From NCBI GenBank assembly GCA_030770545.1, contig CM061097.1, positions 868,501 to 932,500 on the forward strand: a stretch of DNA of 64,000 nt, read 5' to 3'. A model generated the notes under the pieces. That model was not told where the DNA came from and ran no database searches. It was given only the letters and a program-made list of their open reading frames with translations. The position numbers and the translations under genes were made by a program. This stretch comes from Macropodus opercularis. Lineage: Eukaryota > Chordata > Actinopteri > Anabantiformes > Osphronemidae. Numbering within the stretch: the first letter of the stretch is position 1; the number at the start of each line of letters is the position of its first letter. Of the stretch, positions 14,095 through 24,996 are shown piece after piece.

Positions 14095-14600
14095 CTCCGC
14101 TTCACCCATTTCCCTTTTGACCACCACACTGTGCCTCATATCTCCCTTCCCTCTCATCCTGTTCTCTCCATCTTGCCCTCTCTCTGTCCCTCCATCATTT
14201 TTTGAGCAGAATGAACCTTTTTCTCTTTCATCCCATTCCCATAGTTTCAATTTAGCTTGTTCATGAATTGTATCCTGCCTCGTTTTGTGTCCTCCCCCCC
14301 TCGTCTCGCTCCCTATCTCTCTCCTCTATTCCCTCTCCGTTTCTCGTCTTGGAGACAGCGGTGTGCATGCAGCCTCAAATCTAAGCCGCTACCAGTCAGC
14401 TTGCTCCGTTTATGCGCTGCTCTCCTTCCTCTCCTCTCTCTTCTGCGCTATACTGCACTGCACTGCACGTCCCTTCTCTGCTCACATCTCTGTTTCCCCT
14501 CGTTCTTCTCTCTCTTTTCTCTTTCTCTACCTGCATCCCTCTCACATGCTCTTGTCTCTTTTGTGCATTGCTGCACTCTGCTCCATTGTTTGGGGTTTTT
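14095..14600. repeat. pyrimidine-rich low-complexity zone
   Basis: About 500 bases dominated by C and T on the + strand (CTCTC, CCTCC, TTCTC). A short CTGCA tandem lies at about 14452-14468. It lies 350-850 bases upstream of the MNQ start codon. It could be part of a promoter or 5' UTR, or simple intronic low complexity. Confidence 0.65.
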
Positions 14601-14948
14601 AGCTCCAGCGCCGAGTGCACTCTAGCTGCTGCTGGAAGAGGAAGCAGGTGCTCCTGGGTCTCCAGGTTTGGCTCGCCTTGGACTCTTTGGATCTGTGTGC
14701 CCCAGAGCGAAGAACAGGGCAGGGAGGAAGGCGAGGGAGCTTCATCGCGTTGGAGAATTAACGAGTAAAGGTGGTGGCGGCGGTGATTGATGGGTGTCTG
14801 TCGAGGGTCATGCCCTGGGACTTGCGCGCTTTTCGGCAGTTGGAGTTGGAGACCATCTCCCATTTTTGCCCTCCTAGTGGGGCAGCATTGATCCTGGTGC
14901 CGGAACAGCTGCCAGGCATCAGTGGCTGCGCCGTAAAGAGTGGGCATC
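14601..14948 (+). promoter_or_regulatory. trpm3: probable 5' UTR / promoter-proximal region of the MNQ form
   Basis: This stretch directly precedes the alternative start codon. An in-frame TAA at 14934-14936 closes the MNQ reading frame 12 bases before the ATG, so the frame is not a simple internal extension of this sequence. In mammals the equivalent exon can act as first exon or be joined to an upstream coding exon. I found no convincing upstream partner here. The transcription start cannot be placed by eye. Confidence 0.4.
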
Positions 14949-15038
14949 ATGAACCAGCTGGATGCACCACGGCCACTCAACTGGACCATCAGAAAACTGT
15001 GCCATGCAGCCTTTCTGCCATCTGTACGCCTGCTTAAG
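14949..15038 (+). CDS. trpm3: trpm3 alternative first coding exon, MNQ N-terminus (30 codons)
   Basis: The exon encodes MNQLDAPRPLNWTIRKL, then CHAAFLPSVRLLK, and ends at the donor GTAAAA (15039). From memory, the mammalian alternative TRPM3 N-terminus differs only at the fourth residue (MNQADAPRPLNW...). It ends in phase 0 and joins the exon at 37523 in frame (...RLLK|AQKSW). Position -3 of the ATG is A, an acceptable Kozak context, and an in-frame stop lies 12 bases upstream. Conservation of a 30-residue block in an otherwise empty 35 kb region is strong evidence for a real exon. It gives a second N-terminus, probably from its own promoter about 13 kb downstream of the first. Confidence 0.95.
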
Positions 15039-16490
15039 GTAAAAGAACACGGGGGACGGAGACTGAATTCAAAAGTAGCAGCCCGGGGAGATGTAGAGTA
15101 AAATATGCCAGGTTATACCACGAATGCTGGGAAAGCTATGAAAGCTATGACACATCCGCTGACACAAATATTATGGTTTGGAAGTGTATGGATTCATAAA
15201 GAACAAGAGGAATAAGGGAGGCAGGGAAAATAGAACAAGGGGGAAGACAAAATGAAAAGCAAAATGTATGAATAATTGAGAGGAAGAAAAGAAGCAGGAT
15301 ATAAAAATGACATTTGTAAAGAAATCTGATCTGTGAATTATAGTGAAACAGTGAAAGGGTAAAGGACACGTAAAACAGTTTACATGTGGTGTAAAGTTTT
15401 AATGTCTGGTTGTAAAGAATATTTGGATCAGACCTCAACACCTGAGCAGAGTGTGCAGCGCATGACGTGTGGGAAGTGCACATACTCGGTGTTTTCTGGT
15501 CTTCGTATGCTGTAGACATTTACAGCTCATCTTTATTCTTTCATTCATTAGCTCATCGTTTGTGAGCCACAGCCTCGCACTCGGGCCCATTGTTGCAGGT
15601 CTTGAATAGCTCCTCTTCGCTCTGCTTTGATGTGGCTTTATCAAAGTGTGTCATGGAGGAGCGTCACTGTGATGTTGAAACCCTGGGCCGATGTGTCAGA
15701 CGTGTGTTGAAGCGTTACGTCCCTGGTGAACTGCAGGAAGATTTTATTGTTTTATTGGTGTGTAGGTTGAGAGTGTTAAAAGACTCCAAGGTGCCGTAAC
15801 ATAACATCAGCCGTTTTTTATCAAAACAAGCTACTAAATTAAACTAGTCTGCATTTTCACAAGTGATTTCAATCCCAGAAAACACTTGTAGTCAGTGAAT
15901 CTATAAACACTAACACATTTACACAAACTGGGCTCAGACGAATGTTTTTCTCCCTTAGCTGAATCCCTAAGCATCCAAACTTATATCGTGCCGTCAACTT
16001 TGACTTCTTGGAGTGACGCTACGTAATTAACCCTCCTCATCGGCTCATAACTTCACAGAAAATCTGAATCTAGGGCCCCCAGTGATGTAATGGAAGACTC
16101 TCATCCCATATTCTATGTGTATCCATTACTGTCTGTGAAGCAGCTCAGAATTAACGCCAGCACATCACATCTTTAGATATATGTTCAAATGAATCACAAA
16201 TTAGTTGTAAGATATGTAAAAGTAATGTAGTATTTATATATTGACATTTGTTAGTAAGTTACTTCTTCACCATAAAGTTATTTTGATCTCTGAAATGTTA
16301 ATTCTTGTAAAGATGAGCTTTATTAGCTTCATTATCGTTGACATGTGTGACATAAAACGTTACCGGATGTTTATGGATCTTTGTCAGATTTAGTTTTAGT
16401 TTAGATTATGTCACTGATATGAGGCTGACCCTGTTAGATGCCCTGTCTTCATCCATGTCCTTTGGAAGGTCCCAGCTGTCATTTGAGCGT

Positions 16491-16635
16491 TTCCCAGCTG
16501 CCGTTGGGTGAGATATGGGTACAGCGTCTCCAGTTAACCACAGCGCACGATAACTGCACAACGAAAGGCACCAGAACCAGAACCCAGGTTCTTCTAGCTG
16601 GAAAGCAACCGCTAACCGCTACACTGCCGAGCCGA
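16491..16635 (-). mobile_element. degenerate SINE-like fragment, reverse orientation
   Basis: Read on the - strand, it starts with a tRNA-like head (GGCTCGGCAGTGTAGCGGTTAG, decayed A-box) and a decayed B-box region (CCTGGGTTCTGGTTC). It then jumps to a tail resembling the common fish repeat end TACCC..TCTC.CCCAA..GCAGCTGGGA. The middle of the element seems to be missing. Recognition is from memory of fish repeats. The ends are approximate. Confidence 0.55.
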
Positions 16636-19600
16636 CCCCCAAGGCTCACAATGTGTAAAATTAAGTGTTTATTCTCAGTGCATGTAAATGGTAACTTTAA
16701 TTTCCTTTTTAATTGCATAATGCAAATTGATTTAGGTAAAAATAATCCCAAAATAAACACAGCTGTGCTCCACTGACTCTGAAAAACAACAGCACCTTCC
16801 TATTGACCTTTAAAATGGCAAGCGGTTGGTCAAGTGCCACTTCATGGAAGATGATGCTCTGTTAGAGGAAATCCAACGGAGGATCAGGACGATCAGCGTT
16901 TTTAGTTCTCATTGATTCAATCATTTAGCGCCTCTGCTGGATTTTGTGTGTTTATTCAAATTTTCAGAACGTAGGTTTACCTGAAATAAGACAATTATAG
17001 ATTTGCACCATTGCCAGCATGAAGCTGGAAAATAATCATGAGACGCCTTCATCTCATCTTGCATTTAAAACTGTACCTAACTTTTCTTTTCTTCTGCAGT
17101 TCAAACATTCCCCTTTGTGTTTCATTTTACGTTATAATCACTCTACATTAGGTTGTTTCCATCAGTCTCCTCGGCCTTTAAGGAAGTGACACAGTGTTGA
17201 AAATTGTGTGAAGGAAAAGCTGCAGACAGTCGGTGCAGTGATATTCTGCTCTTTGGTTTTTCCTGAACTTGTCTTTTTGTCTCTATCGTCTGTGTGTTTG
17301 ACTGACTTCCTCTGTTTGATCTTCTCTCTCTAGTTACTATCGTTTCTGTGTCTATACCTTTTGAAGTCATCGCTTTTTTCTACAGAACACACTCTGGATC
17401 TGGGAAACAGCTCCCTGAAACCGATCTAAAAATAACTTTGTGTTGTAATTGTTTCTGCCTTCCAGTGTATGTTTAGTTAGCTAAGTTATCAGCTCACCCT
17501 CCTTTTAGGTACAGTAATAGTTCGGACCCTTGCAATGCACATGATAATCAAAGACCGAAACCAATCGAAACTGATGCTGCTCCAGTAAAATCCATGTTTT
17601 CAGCAGAGCTGCGATTCTGTGTGCCCTTGTTTTTTTGCCTAAGCAATGTAATACATGATGCAATCAGCGAGTCTGTTTCCAAACTAATCAGTTTGATAGG
17701 ACAGCATGGATGGAACGTCTCAGTAATCAGATGTGAGTTTTGTTCCAGGCTGAGACGGGTCTTTGCATCAGTCTCAACAAATGTTTCATTTACACATTAT
17801 GACACATCATTCAGATTGAGGTAGCAATAAGTGTAGTTGCCAAGCTGTTGGGAAACACTGATTATCTGATTACAGTTTCATAAATACACAGTCTTTAGCT
17901 GAAATTTGTATGAAAATCCACCCAAAACCTTTGAAAGCAAGTTGTGGGAAGAGCATGATTCCTCAAATTAATAAAAGCAACTCTGTAGTTCCTGTAGGTA
18001 AAAATAAAACATATGAATCTAACATTACTGTACAAAAAGCCCCAGAGAAAACAACAATACAAACACACTGTTTACGTCCCCACGCCTCTCGTGCTTCCAC
18101 ACTTCCTGACAGATCCTAATGTGTTGAGAACAAATGCTACTTGAGGGTGGAATGAAACTCAAGGAAACAACAAATTGTCACGCACTCGCCGAAGGGAAAT
18201 GCCCTTTGCCTTTTTTCTTTTTAGGCATGTGAACAAGTCTCAAACTCAAAAATATGTCAACATTTATTGTCTCAATAAAATGGAAAAACGTAATTTATTG
18301 AATTTCAATTAAGACATTATCTCACAAATGAGTCAATATGAGAACATAAGCTGCAAATTAACACCTCGTTCTTTTATTCAAACACACAAAAGCTGTATTT
18401 CCTACTTGGCATGGATTCGCACAACATCATGGATGGGAAAAGAGCTTTGTGCTTTATTGCCCTTCATGCTTTATAAAAAATGTGATTTTTAGTTTTTTTA
18501 TGCATTTTTTGTAAATCACTACAACAAACCATATGAAATGGTTTTACCTCCTGGTTTATTTACCTGCTAATAGAAGAACTAATTGATTCTGGACCTGCGG
18601 GACGTGTGGTTCTGTGACTTCCTCTACAAATGGTAGCTGTGCTGCTTTCAGAAAGGTTTGAAATGGTCCAGTTTGATCTGCTTTCCAGAGGAGGCGCAGC
18701 TCCTCCTAAATGGGCCTTGTGTCCTACAGTGGCGCTCAATGGGCTTTTCATACAGTACATGAACGTGTCCTTTGAGGGTAGTTTGAGCTAATCAATAGAT
18801 ACAACAACAATAAATAAATAAATCCAACCAATACACTGAATCACCTTCACATATAAGGGCCAGAGCTTTGGGACATACCATTCTTTGGTGTAAGAGGATG
18901 ATGGGGAATGTATGGAAATTTCATCCCAGGCTCAGGAGACCAAACGTAGCGGCTTTCTAATCATCTGAGAGCTGCAGCCATGTTCTTACTGAGGCGTGTG
19001 TAATCAATTAGGCTGAGCGTGTTGGACTGAAGCCAGTCAGTCTGATGGTCCGGTGAGATGCAGCCACGTTAGCGTGCTCCAAATCAGCACCCTGGACAGC
19101 GACCGCACAGCCGCCAAAGAGAGGCCGCGTCTCACGTTTAGTTTTATCCTCTAGACCAGATGTTAAATGTTTTTCGTCCCCTGGTGCTTTGTTTGGTCTG
19201 TAAAATGTCCTAAAGCCTTTATGCTATGCTCAACCGCAGGCATCCACGTCATGTCTGTGGACGTCTGAGCATGTCATCGTCTGTGAATAACTGATATGGT
19301 TGGAATCATGCTGCATTTTTTAATTTTCCCAATTCTAACTGATAAGCACTCAAATAGTTTGACTGTATCGTGGCTTAATTAGCTAATTCAGCTACATGTT
19401 TACAAACGTTTGTGAAGAATTATCATTTTTATCCACCCACCCTGGTGACTGTTTATCACAAGCCTGAGAAGAGTGTGTTGCTTAACTTTTCTTTGCACTA
19501 AGGGGAGAGAACAAACATGAGCTGTTTCATAAACAGTTACAGTAGTTTGGCTTCAAGGCATCAAATAAAAGCAACACTGTTTATTAGTTTTAATCCTTAT

Positions 19601-22600
19601 ATACTTTTTTCTTCCCTCCAGATCTGTCTGTGTAAAGTGTTAGATGATTGTTTTACTTTAAAGTCAAAAACATTTTCCTGGTTTTCTTGCACAAAGGTAC
19701 AGAAAGAGAATTCTGGTCTCCATGAAAGTCACCTCTGTGGTGTGTTATAGTTCTGGTGCAGCTGAAATGAAGAATGGCTGGAAAAGCTATATTAAAAGTG
19801 AAACATTGAAAGATAGAGAATGAAGCCATTTATGTCATTAATAAGTGCTTGAATGACACTGGAACAGAAAACACAGGTCTCCTCTACCTCATGTCCTCTA
19901 AACATGGCCTGATGAAATGCTTCCCCAGCCTCGTCTTTACTGGTCAGAACAGTGTTCAGAACAGTTGGCATCTGTCAGTTTTATATTTGTTCTTATTCTT
20001 ACTGCTGTGATTAGATGTGAGGCAGAGCCGTAACAGGGTAATTAGTTCTTCACCTAGTTTGGATTCAACACCACTGGTGTAGGTCTTCTCTGTTGCTTTT
20101 CATGGCCTCTGTAAAATAATTTGTCTTCTTTTCTTGTGTTGCTGCTGTGCATTTGCTCTTTGACTCGCACCACATCCATCTCTACCCGAACACAGTTGCT
20201 TGTGCTTCACATGGGGTGTAGTTTCAGTATTATTGATCTCAGTTGGATCATTAGCTTTGAGTGTTGACGTCTTAAATCGTGTTGGGGCAGATTTAGTTCC
20301 CCTGAATGTCTTGTCAAAATCGTTTCTCTGTGCTACAGTATGCACCACATAAATACACACACCAGCTCTGAGTCCCCCCTAAACTCTAAACCTGGTGATG
20401 TTGTGGTTTTATGGCGTGTAATTAGCCTGTGTGCGAGGCTCATCTCTGGCTTAGAGTTGTAATGATACTTTTAATAGAAGTGAATTAACTCTGCAGCAAA
20501 ATGGAGAAAAGAGCCTTTACCCCGTGGAGGCAGGAGGGTCTTTCCCTCACACAAACACACACGTGTCTAAATGTAGAGCATGAAGGGTCTATGAACATCA
20601 GCATGCGGTGAAAATGTGCTGGATTCCTACGTCAGCGTGAGCTGCAGCGGAATTAAGACCAATTGTCTTTTCCATTTCTGTTTCCCTTCATCTCAGTCCT
20701 TCTCTCTGTGCGTCTCTCATTTGCTCGCTACATCTCCCCTCAAGCCCTTAACATCTATCAGTACAACATTTGTCCCCTTTAAATTGGATGAATAGCTCTA
20801 AATCTCATAGCACAGCTATAGGACAGCACCACAGGGAGTTCTACCAGCTGCCGTCAGCTGTGGATGTATGGAGGCAGTGTGGTCGTCCAGTGATGAGAGT
20901 TTGGTGACTGCACAGTAAACGTTTGCTTGAATATTTATGTCTAGGATTCATAGTAATGTTGTGTAGGTGATTTACAACAAAGAGCCGTGTACAGGTATGT
21001 GTGCATGCAGTGTCTGCCTGTGTGTGGCTGTAAATTGGATATTGGGACATGAAAAGGAGAGCGAGGCTATTTTTGTCCTTTCCTTCGTCTCTCAGTCCTT
21101 CTCACGCTCTCTCAGTTCTGGATTCCTCTCCTCCTTGTCCCCAACTTTCCTCCGTTTCCCCTTTACCTCCCTGTCATTTCCTCCCTTCTCCCACTTTACG
21201 TAATGTCTCATAAGCCTAATGTTCAATTTCAGCCAGTTAAACCGTTTTACCTCTCAGTATTTCTTGGAGACACCAGTCACATTTCCATCTTAAACAGTAG
21301 CAGCCTGTGTCCTGAAGTGATGATTTTCAGTCGGAGAGGTTATTATATCACTGTTCCACTTTGGCTTCCACAGCACAAGTTTTCAAGAGTCTAAATTTAT
21401 CTCTGCAATTGTCTCTTGAATCATTTATACACATCATTTGTAAAATCCTGCTTCCAGAAGTCTCAGTAATTTTCAGCACATTCTGTGTTTTTATGTTCCC
21501 ACTGCTCTCAAGTAGCTCTGTTGTTAAGCCCCTGATATCGTTTTTGGATTCTGCAATAGTTAGGCAGGATTTCCCTGCAGCACTTTTTATTTTTTCCTAA
21601 CCCACTTCAGCAGTAGATCAGCTAACGCACATTTATGTGGCTATGAAAATTCAATTTTGCCTCATCACTTCCAGAGAGAAATGAGGGACACTCTGACGGT
21701 CTAAAGAGGGAAGAATGTTGATGATATGAAATTAGATCAGATATAATCTTAATCCTATTTGTAGCTGCAGTTGCTGCTGGAAGTATGTTTTGCAAAGAAC
21801 CCATAAATGTTGGCAGCAGTTTGGCATTTCAGCGTGAATTCCCATGGGAAATGGACACAAAGCAGCAGTTGCAGCCTAAACATCTTTTTATCTTTGCGAT
21901 GCTGCAAACCGCTTTGATATTCCCCTAAATAAATCCATGCAGCTTCTTTCCACGTTCCACAGCACATGTGTCCGTACAGTTTGGATGTTCTGATGCTGTG
22001 ACTCGAACCAGAGTGTGCATCAACAGTGGCAGAACATCAAGAGGATTATACACTCTATGTGGACAAGCAGAGACTCAGACTCTGGCACTACAGGCTGCGA
22101 GGAAATGAGGATGCTTCCCTTTCCCGGAGAGAAACAGAGAAGGGAAATGAAACAGCACAAGACACACAGAACAGGGAAGCGAAGGAAATGAAAAATATCT
22201 GAGCGAGGGAACGTGAACAACGTGAGCCTCTGTGGGGCCGCTGAGCTCCGTCCCTGGTCCTGCCAGCGTCCTCGTCCCTGAGGCTGAGCGTTACGTCGCC
22301 TTCCTTTATCAGTCGTTATCAGCAGGAGGTCATCAATGGAAAGTGCTTGCTCAGCTTGTGTTAAATGGTTTCACTTTCGAGAAAGCTTGTTCAAATGTGA
22401 CTTCCTTCTTGCTCAGTTGAATTTAAAGGCCATTTCTGCTTCGCTTGATTTTATTGCATGACTAATATGCTAATTATTATACGTTACTCACCACTGTGAC
22501 CTACAACAGACTGGCAGAAGGAGTGAATTGGTTTCCTTGGCTATTGGCTTCTATGTGCTGCTATAAGTTTAAATCAGTGCTAAGGGAAAACTGCTTGTGG

Positions 22601-24975
22601 ACGTACAGCCACCAGCTGCTAAAATATTAATATTCGTAACAACTGTGAGTATTGTGGAATCGTTCCGCCCAACATGCGCTAACGAGACGACTTGTTTTAT
22701 GTCCTCTCCTGACAAGTATTTCACAGTTGTTAATACAGCTGTGTAAAGGTGTAAAAGCCTGCTGCGCGTTGTCTGCACCACGCGTCTGGTTGCTGTCTTT
22801 TTCCGGGATTGGTTCCGTTGCGATGCTCAGAACAGTCAGGAGGACGTTCAGAGAGTTGAATTGGTTGACAGGTCAACCCTTGATACCTGATATCTCAAAT
22901 CACTACGGGCCTTTTTCTACTCACTGGCCTGTGATTCTGTCTTTTCATACTCACCCTCTGTTTGACTATAAACCTGTGACCTTGGCTGCTCTCAAGACAT
23001 AAACAAGTTTACAAGCTTTGTGGAACCTTCAGTTTTGTCCTCCAGCGCATGTGGACATCGCCTGCGGGATCTACTGTCTGTGGTAAAGAGGGTCAGACAA
23101 AGAAAGCCTAGACCACAGAGAGGCAGTAAATGAGAGTAGCTGCCTGGGGAAACTTACTCTACAGCCCAGGACCCAACTGCAGACACCAGCTCCTGAGTAC
23201 ATATGGGTCTGCGAAGCAATCCTCAGGAACATGTGCATGAATTAATGTATACACAGTGTGTTTGTGGGATGTATGTGTGAAATGGAGAATTCAGTGCATT
23301 CACTCACATGTTCAAACAAGCATTTGCATACAAGACACACACACATTCACTATCTCTGCTGGTATCACATGTTTGGTTTGTATGGAGCCTTCTTCCCTTT
23401 GGAGCTGATTGATAAAGCAGGAGCAGGCTGGTGAGGTGGGAATAGGGGGAAGAAAAGCAATTAAAGCGGCTCTCAAACGTTAGAGGAGCAGCAGAGCATT
23501 GGATGGAGGCTGTCCCTGCCTTAATTACGCTTAGCCTTTACCACAAGATGTGTCGTCATGACACCACAACAGCCAGGAACATGTGCTGAGGCTTCACGCT
23601 GCGATGCGACTCTGCTGTAACATGTTGTGGAAGGAATGTGGAGAAACGTCCGCTTGCTTCGGTGCAACGGTGACAAACGAAGATTAAAAACAAAAGAGCA
23701 GATTTGGGATGAGGGCGATGACTTGATGATGATTTTGAAATCGCTACTAGGGGCAACTCAGAAACTGCTGCAGTATCTCAGAGTTATTGTACACTGTGAG
23801 TTTTCCAGCATTAGTTTATAGCCTCTGTCCTTATTTCCCTGAACTGCCACCACCCGCAGCTGCTCCAGGTTCCTCACATGTCCCTACTTTTCATTGTTAG
23901 TGTCTGTGGGCTGACAGTCTGACAGCCAGAGAGCAGAGGAGAAAAAGCTACAGAGGAGCAGAGAGAAGTGCTGAGAGTGGGAAGACGACGAGGCGCTTCA
24001 GGAAGAAGTCCCATTTTTAGAGAGAAAAAGAGAGGTTGAGGATTGAAGGCAGTAATGAGTTGTTGAGAGAAGGGGATGATAAGTCAGGACAGGGAGAGCA
24101 GAGAGCAGATCCAATGGAACGGAGCGAAAACCAGGAGCAGAACAAGAAAATAGAGTAATTAGTAAGAGGCCTGAGAGCAGGAAAGGACAGCGAAGAGAGG
24201 CGAGTCACAAATGGAGAATGAAAACTGATAATGAGTGTGAGAGACAGAGAGAAAGGCGAGGTTTCACTCACCCTGATGCTTAGCCAGCTCTTTTTGTCTT
24301 ATCAGGCTAGTCCAGACATGGCAGAAAAACATGTACCCACAATGCACTGTGGCGCTTGCCCATCCGCCTGGAAAGAACCCCTAACCCTGTCGTATCAGCT
24401 CGGAGGTCGGCTGCCAGCGCCAGTAGCTCTTCATCATTCAGGATAACGTTTGTGTGCAAAGCTCAGCGGACATGAAAACAGACACACGCATGTCCAGCCA
24501 TCGGCCATCGGCCATCGGCACCCACAGCGAGATCACGTCACGCTCTTTATGCGTCGACAGACACCGAGCGGCCTCCAGACTGGGGCGCGGGCAGTAACCT
24601 GCAGTAGATGCCATGGAGCTCACATATTATTACGTCTCCTCCATCCAACACGGTCATATACATTCAGCAACAACGTGTCTATAACACACTGATTACAGAT
24701 TCATTGTTAGCTGCAGGTTTTAGTCAAAATGATTTCTGAGACACCTGAATGAAGTGGAAATGTCTGTGCACCAGTCAGCCTGGAACAGGACACAGCTGCA
24801 CTGTGCTGCGACCCCCGGCGATGAAGCAGATGACTGTGCTTTCTAAATGCACACACGACTTAGTGCCACTACATTTACCACAGGTCTCATTTAGTGACAT
24901 GTATTTTGCACTGGAGTGTCCATACTTAGCTCATGTGCATTTACAGACTCGTCACATGTCGTTTCCATTTAGGAC

Positions 24976-24996
24976 GGTGTGTGTGTGTGTGTGTGT
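24976..24996. repeat. (GT)n microsatellite
   Basis: Short GT tract of about 21 bases in the long intron. Confidence 0.9.

Larger units (their letters stand above)
1985..14948 (+). other. long first intron, part before the MNQ exon
   Basis: About 13 kb with no supported exon. Contents recognised: a GT microsatellite (6449-6517), a degenerate dispersed-repeat fragment (about 8346-8386), a tRNA-derived SINE (8542-8774) and a strong pyrimidine-rich zone (about 14095-14600) before the alternative exon. A 194-codon open frame at 7762-8346 has no recognisable motif and looks like chance. The promoter of the MNQ form should lie in the last part of this stretch. Confidence 0.7.

Noticed and set aside
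14396..14989. 197-codon open frame on the - strand overlapping the MNQ exon
   Set aside because: It is the reverse of a CT-rich zone and of a genuine + strand coding exon, which suppresses stops. Its composition (Arg/Glu/Gln) reflects this and no family is recognised.
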